From: Thiomargarita sp.
GTDB taxonomy: Bacteria; Pseudomonadota; Gammaproteobacteria; Beggiatoales; Beggiatoaceae
Direction: 5' to 3'
NCBI GenBank assembly: GCA_020721025.1
Contig: DYNO01000200.1
Coordinates: 1 to 5,484 of the forward strand
DNA length: 5,484 nucleotides
Shown: piece by piece, positions 5,428-5,484 of the stretch
Layout of the letters: the number at the start of each line of letters is the position of its first letter
Position numbering within the stretch: the first letter of the stretch is position 1
Translations under genes and position numbers: made by a program
The notes under the pieces: generated by a model
What the model saw: the letters and a program-made list of their open reading frames with translations, nothing else
Told to the model about the DNA's origin: nothing
Databases searched by the model: none

Positions 5428-5484
5428 ATGCTCCAGATTCAGAAACTTCACTTTAAAATTGCAAGACAACGTGCCGCAATTGCT
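5428..5484 (+). CDS. Start of an unidentified gene running off the window
   Basis: An ATG at 5428 opens a frame of 19 codons that continues to the last base without a stop. It reads MLQIQKLHFKIARQRAAIA, a basic, helix-prone N-terminus with no recognisable domain. The preceding terminator and extended -10 element give it a plausible place as the first gene of a new transcript. No good Shine-Dalgarno is seen. An in-frame TTG lies 12 bases upstream and an in-frame TAG further up. The product cannot be named from so little, and the frame could still be accidental. Confidence 0.4.
   Translation, partial: MLQIQKLHFKIARQRAAIA

Noticed and set aside
5416..5444. TTGACA at 5416-5421 as a promoter
   Set aside because: At 17-bp spacing the -10 position is TCAGAA, a poor match, and the site overlaps the start of the partial reading frame.

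Overview
The window looks like chromosomal DNA of a moderately AT-rich gammaproteobacterium. The basis is the divergent arrangement of map (+) and rpsB-tsf (-), the same as in Escherichia coli, together with close similarity of all three proteins to their gammaproteobacterial forms. The type of hybrid kinase at the right is common in environmental sulfur-oxidising lineages such as Beggiatoa/Thiotrichales, but a genus cannot be fixed from this sequence alone.

Layout, left to right. Positions 1-389 hold no intact gene. They contain the 5' part of a CopG-type antitoxin gene (-) that runs into an early stop, a 35-codon reading frame overlapping its start that may be the tail of a lost toxin gene, and a 98-bp imperfect palindrome that resembles a small non-autonomous mobile element. 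pyrH, the usual neighbour after tsf, is not here. Next come tsf (390-1262, -) and rpsB (1315-2097, -), the elongation factor Ts and ribosomal protein S2 operon. Between rpsB and map lies a compact control region: a good sigma70-type promoter for rpsB with a leader of about 143 nt, whose duplicated complementary heptamers fold into a nested hairpin, and an extended -10 promoter for map pointing towards it. The two promoters face each other, so their transcripts should overlap at the 5' ends. map (2315-3148, +) encodes type I methionine aminopeptidase with all metal ligands present.

Positions 3149-3525 hold no recognisable gene. They contain a GC-richer 41-bp patch, a near-consensus promoter with a dyad overlapping its -35 box, and a leader of about 240 nt. 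A soluble PAS-HisKA-HATPase-REC hybrid histidine kinase follows (3526-5298, +), then a short intrinsic terminator, an extended -10 element and the first 19 codons of a gene that leaves the window.

The left half is translation machinery: S2, EF-Ts, and the enzyme that trims N-terminal methionine from new proteins. The kinase is an independent signalling unit. I see no complete new multi-gene system. The most unusual material is the rpsB/map control region, the palindrome with the decayed toxin-antitoxin remnant behind tsf, and the dyad-covered promoter with a long leader before the kinase.
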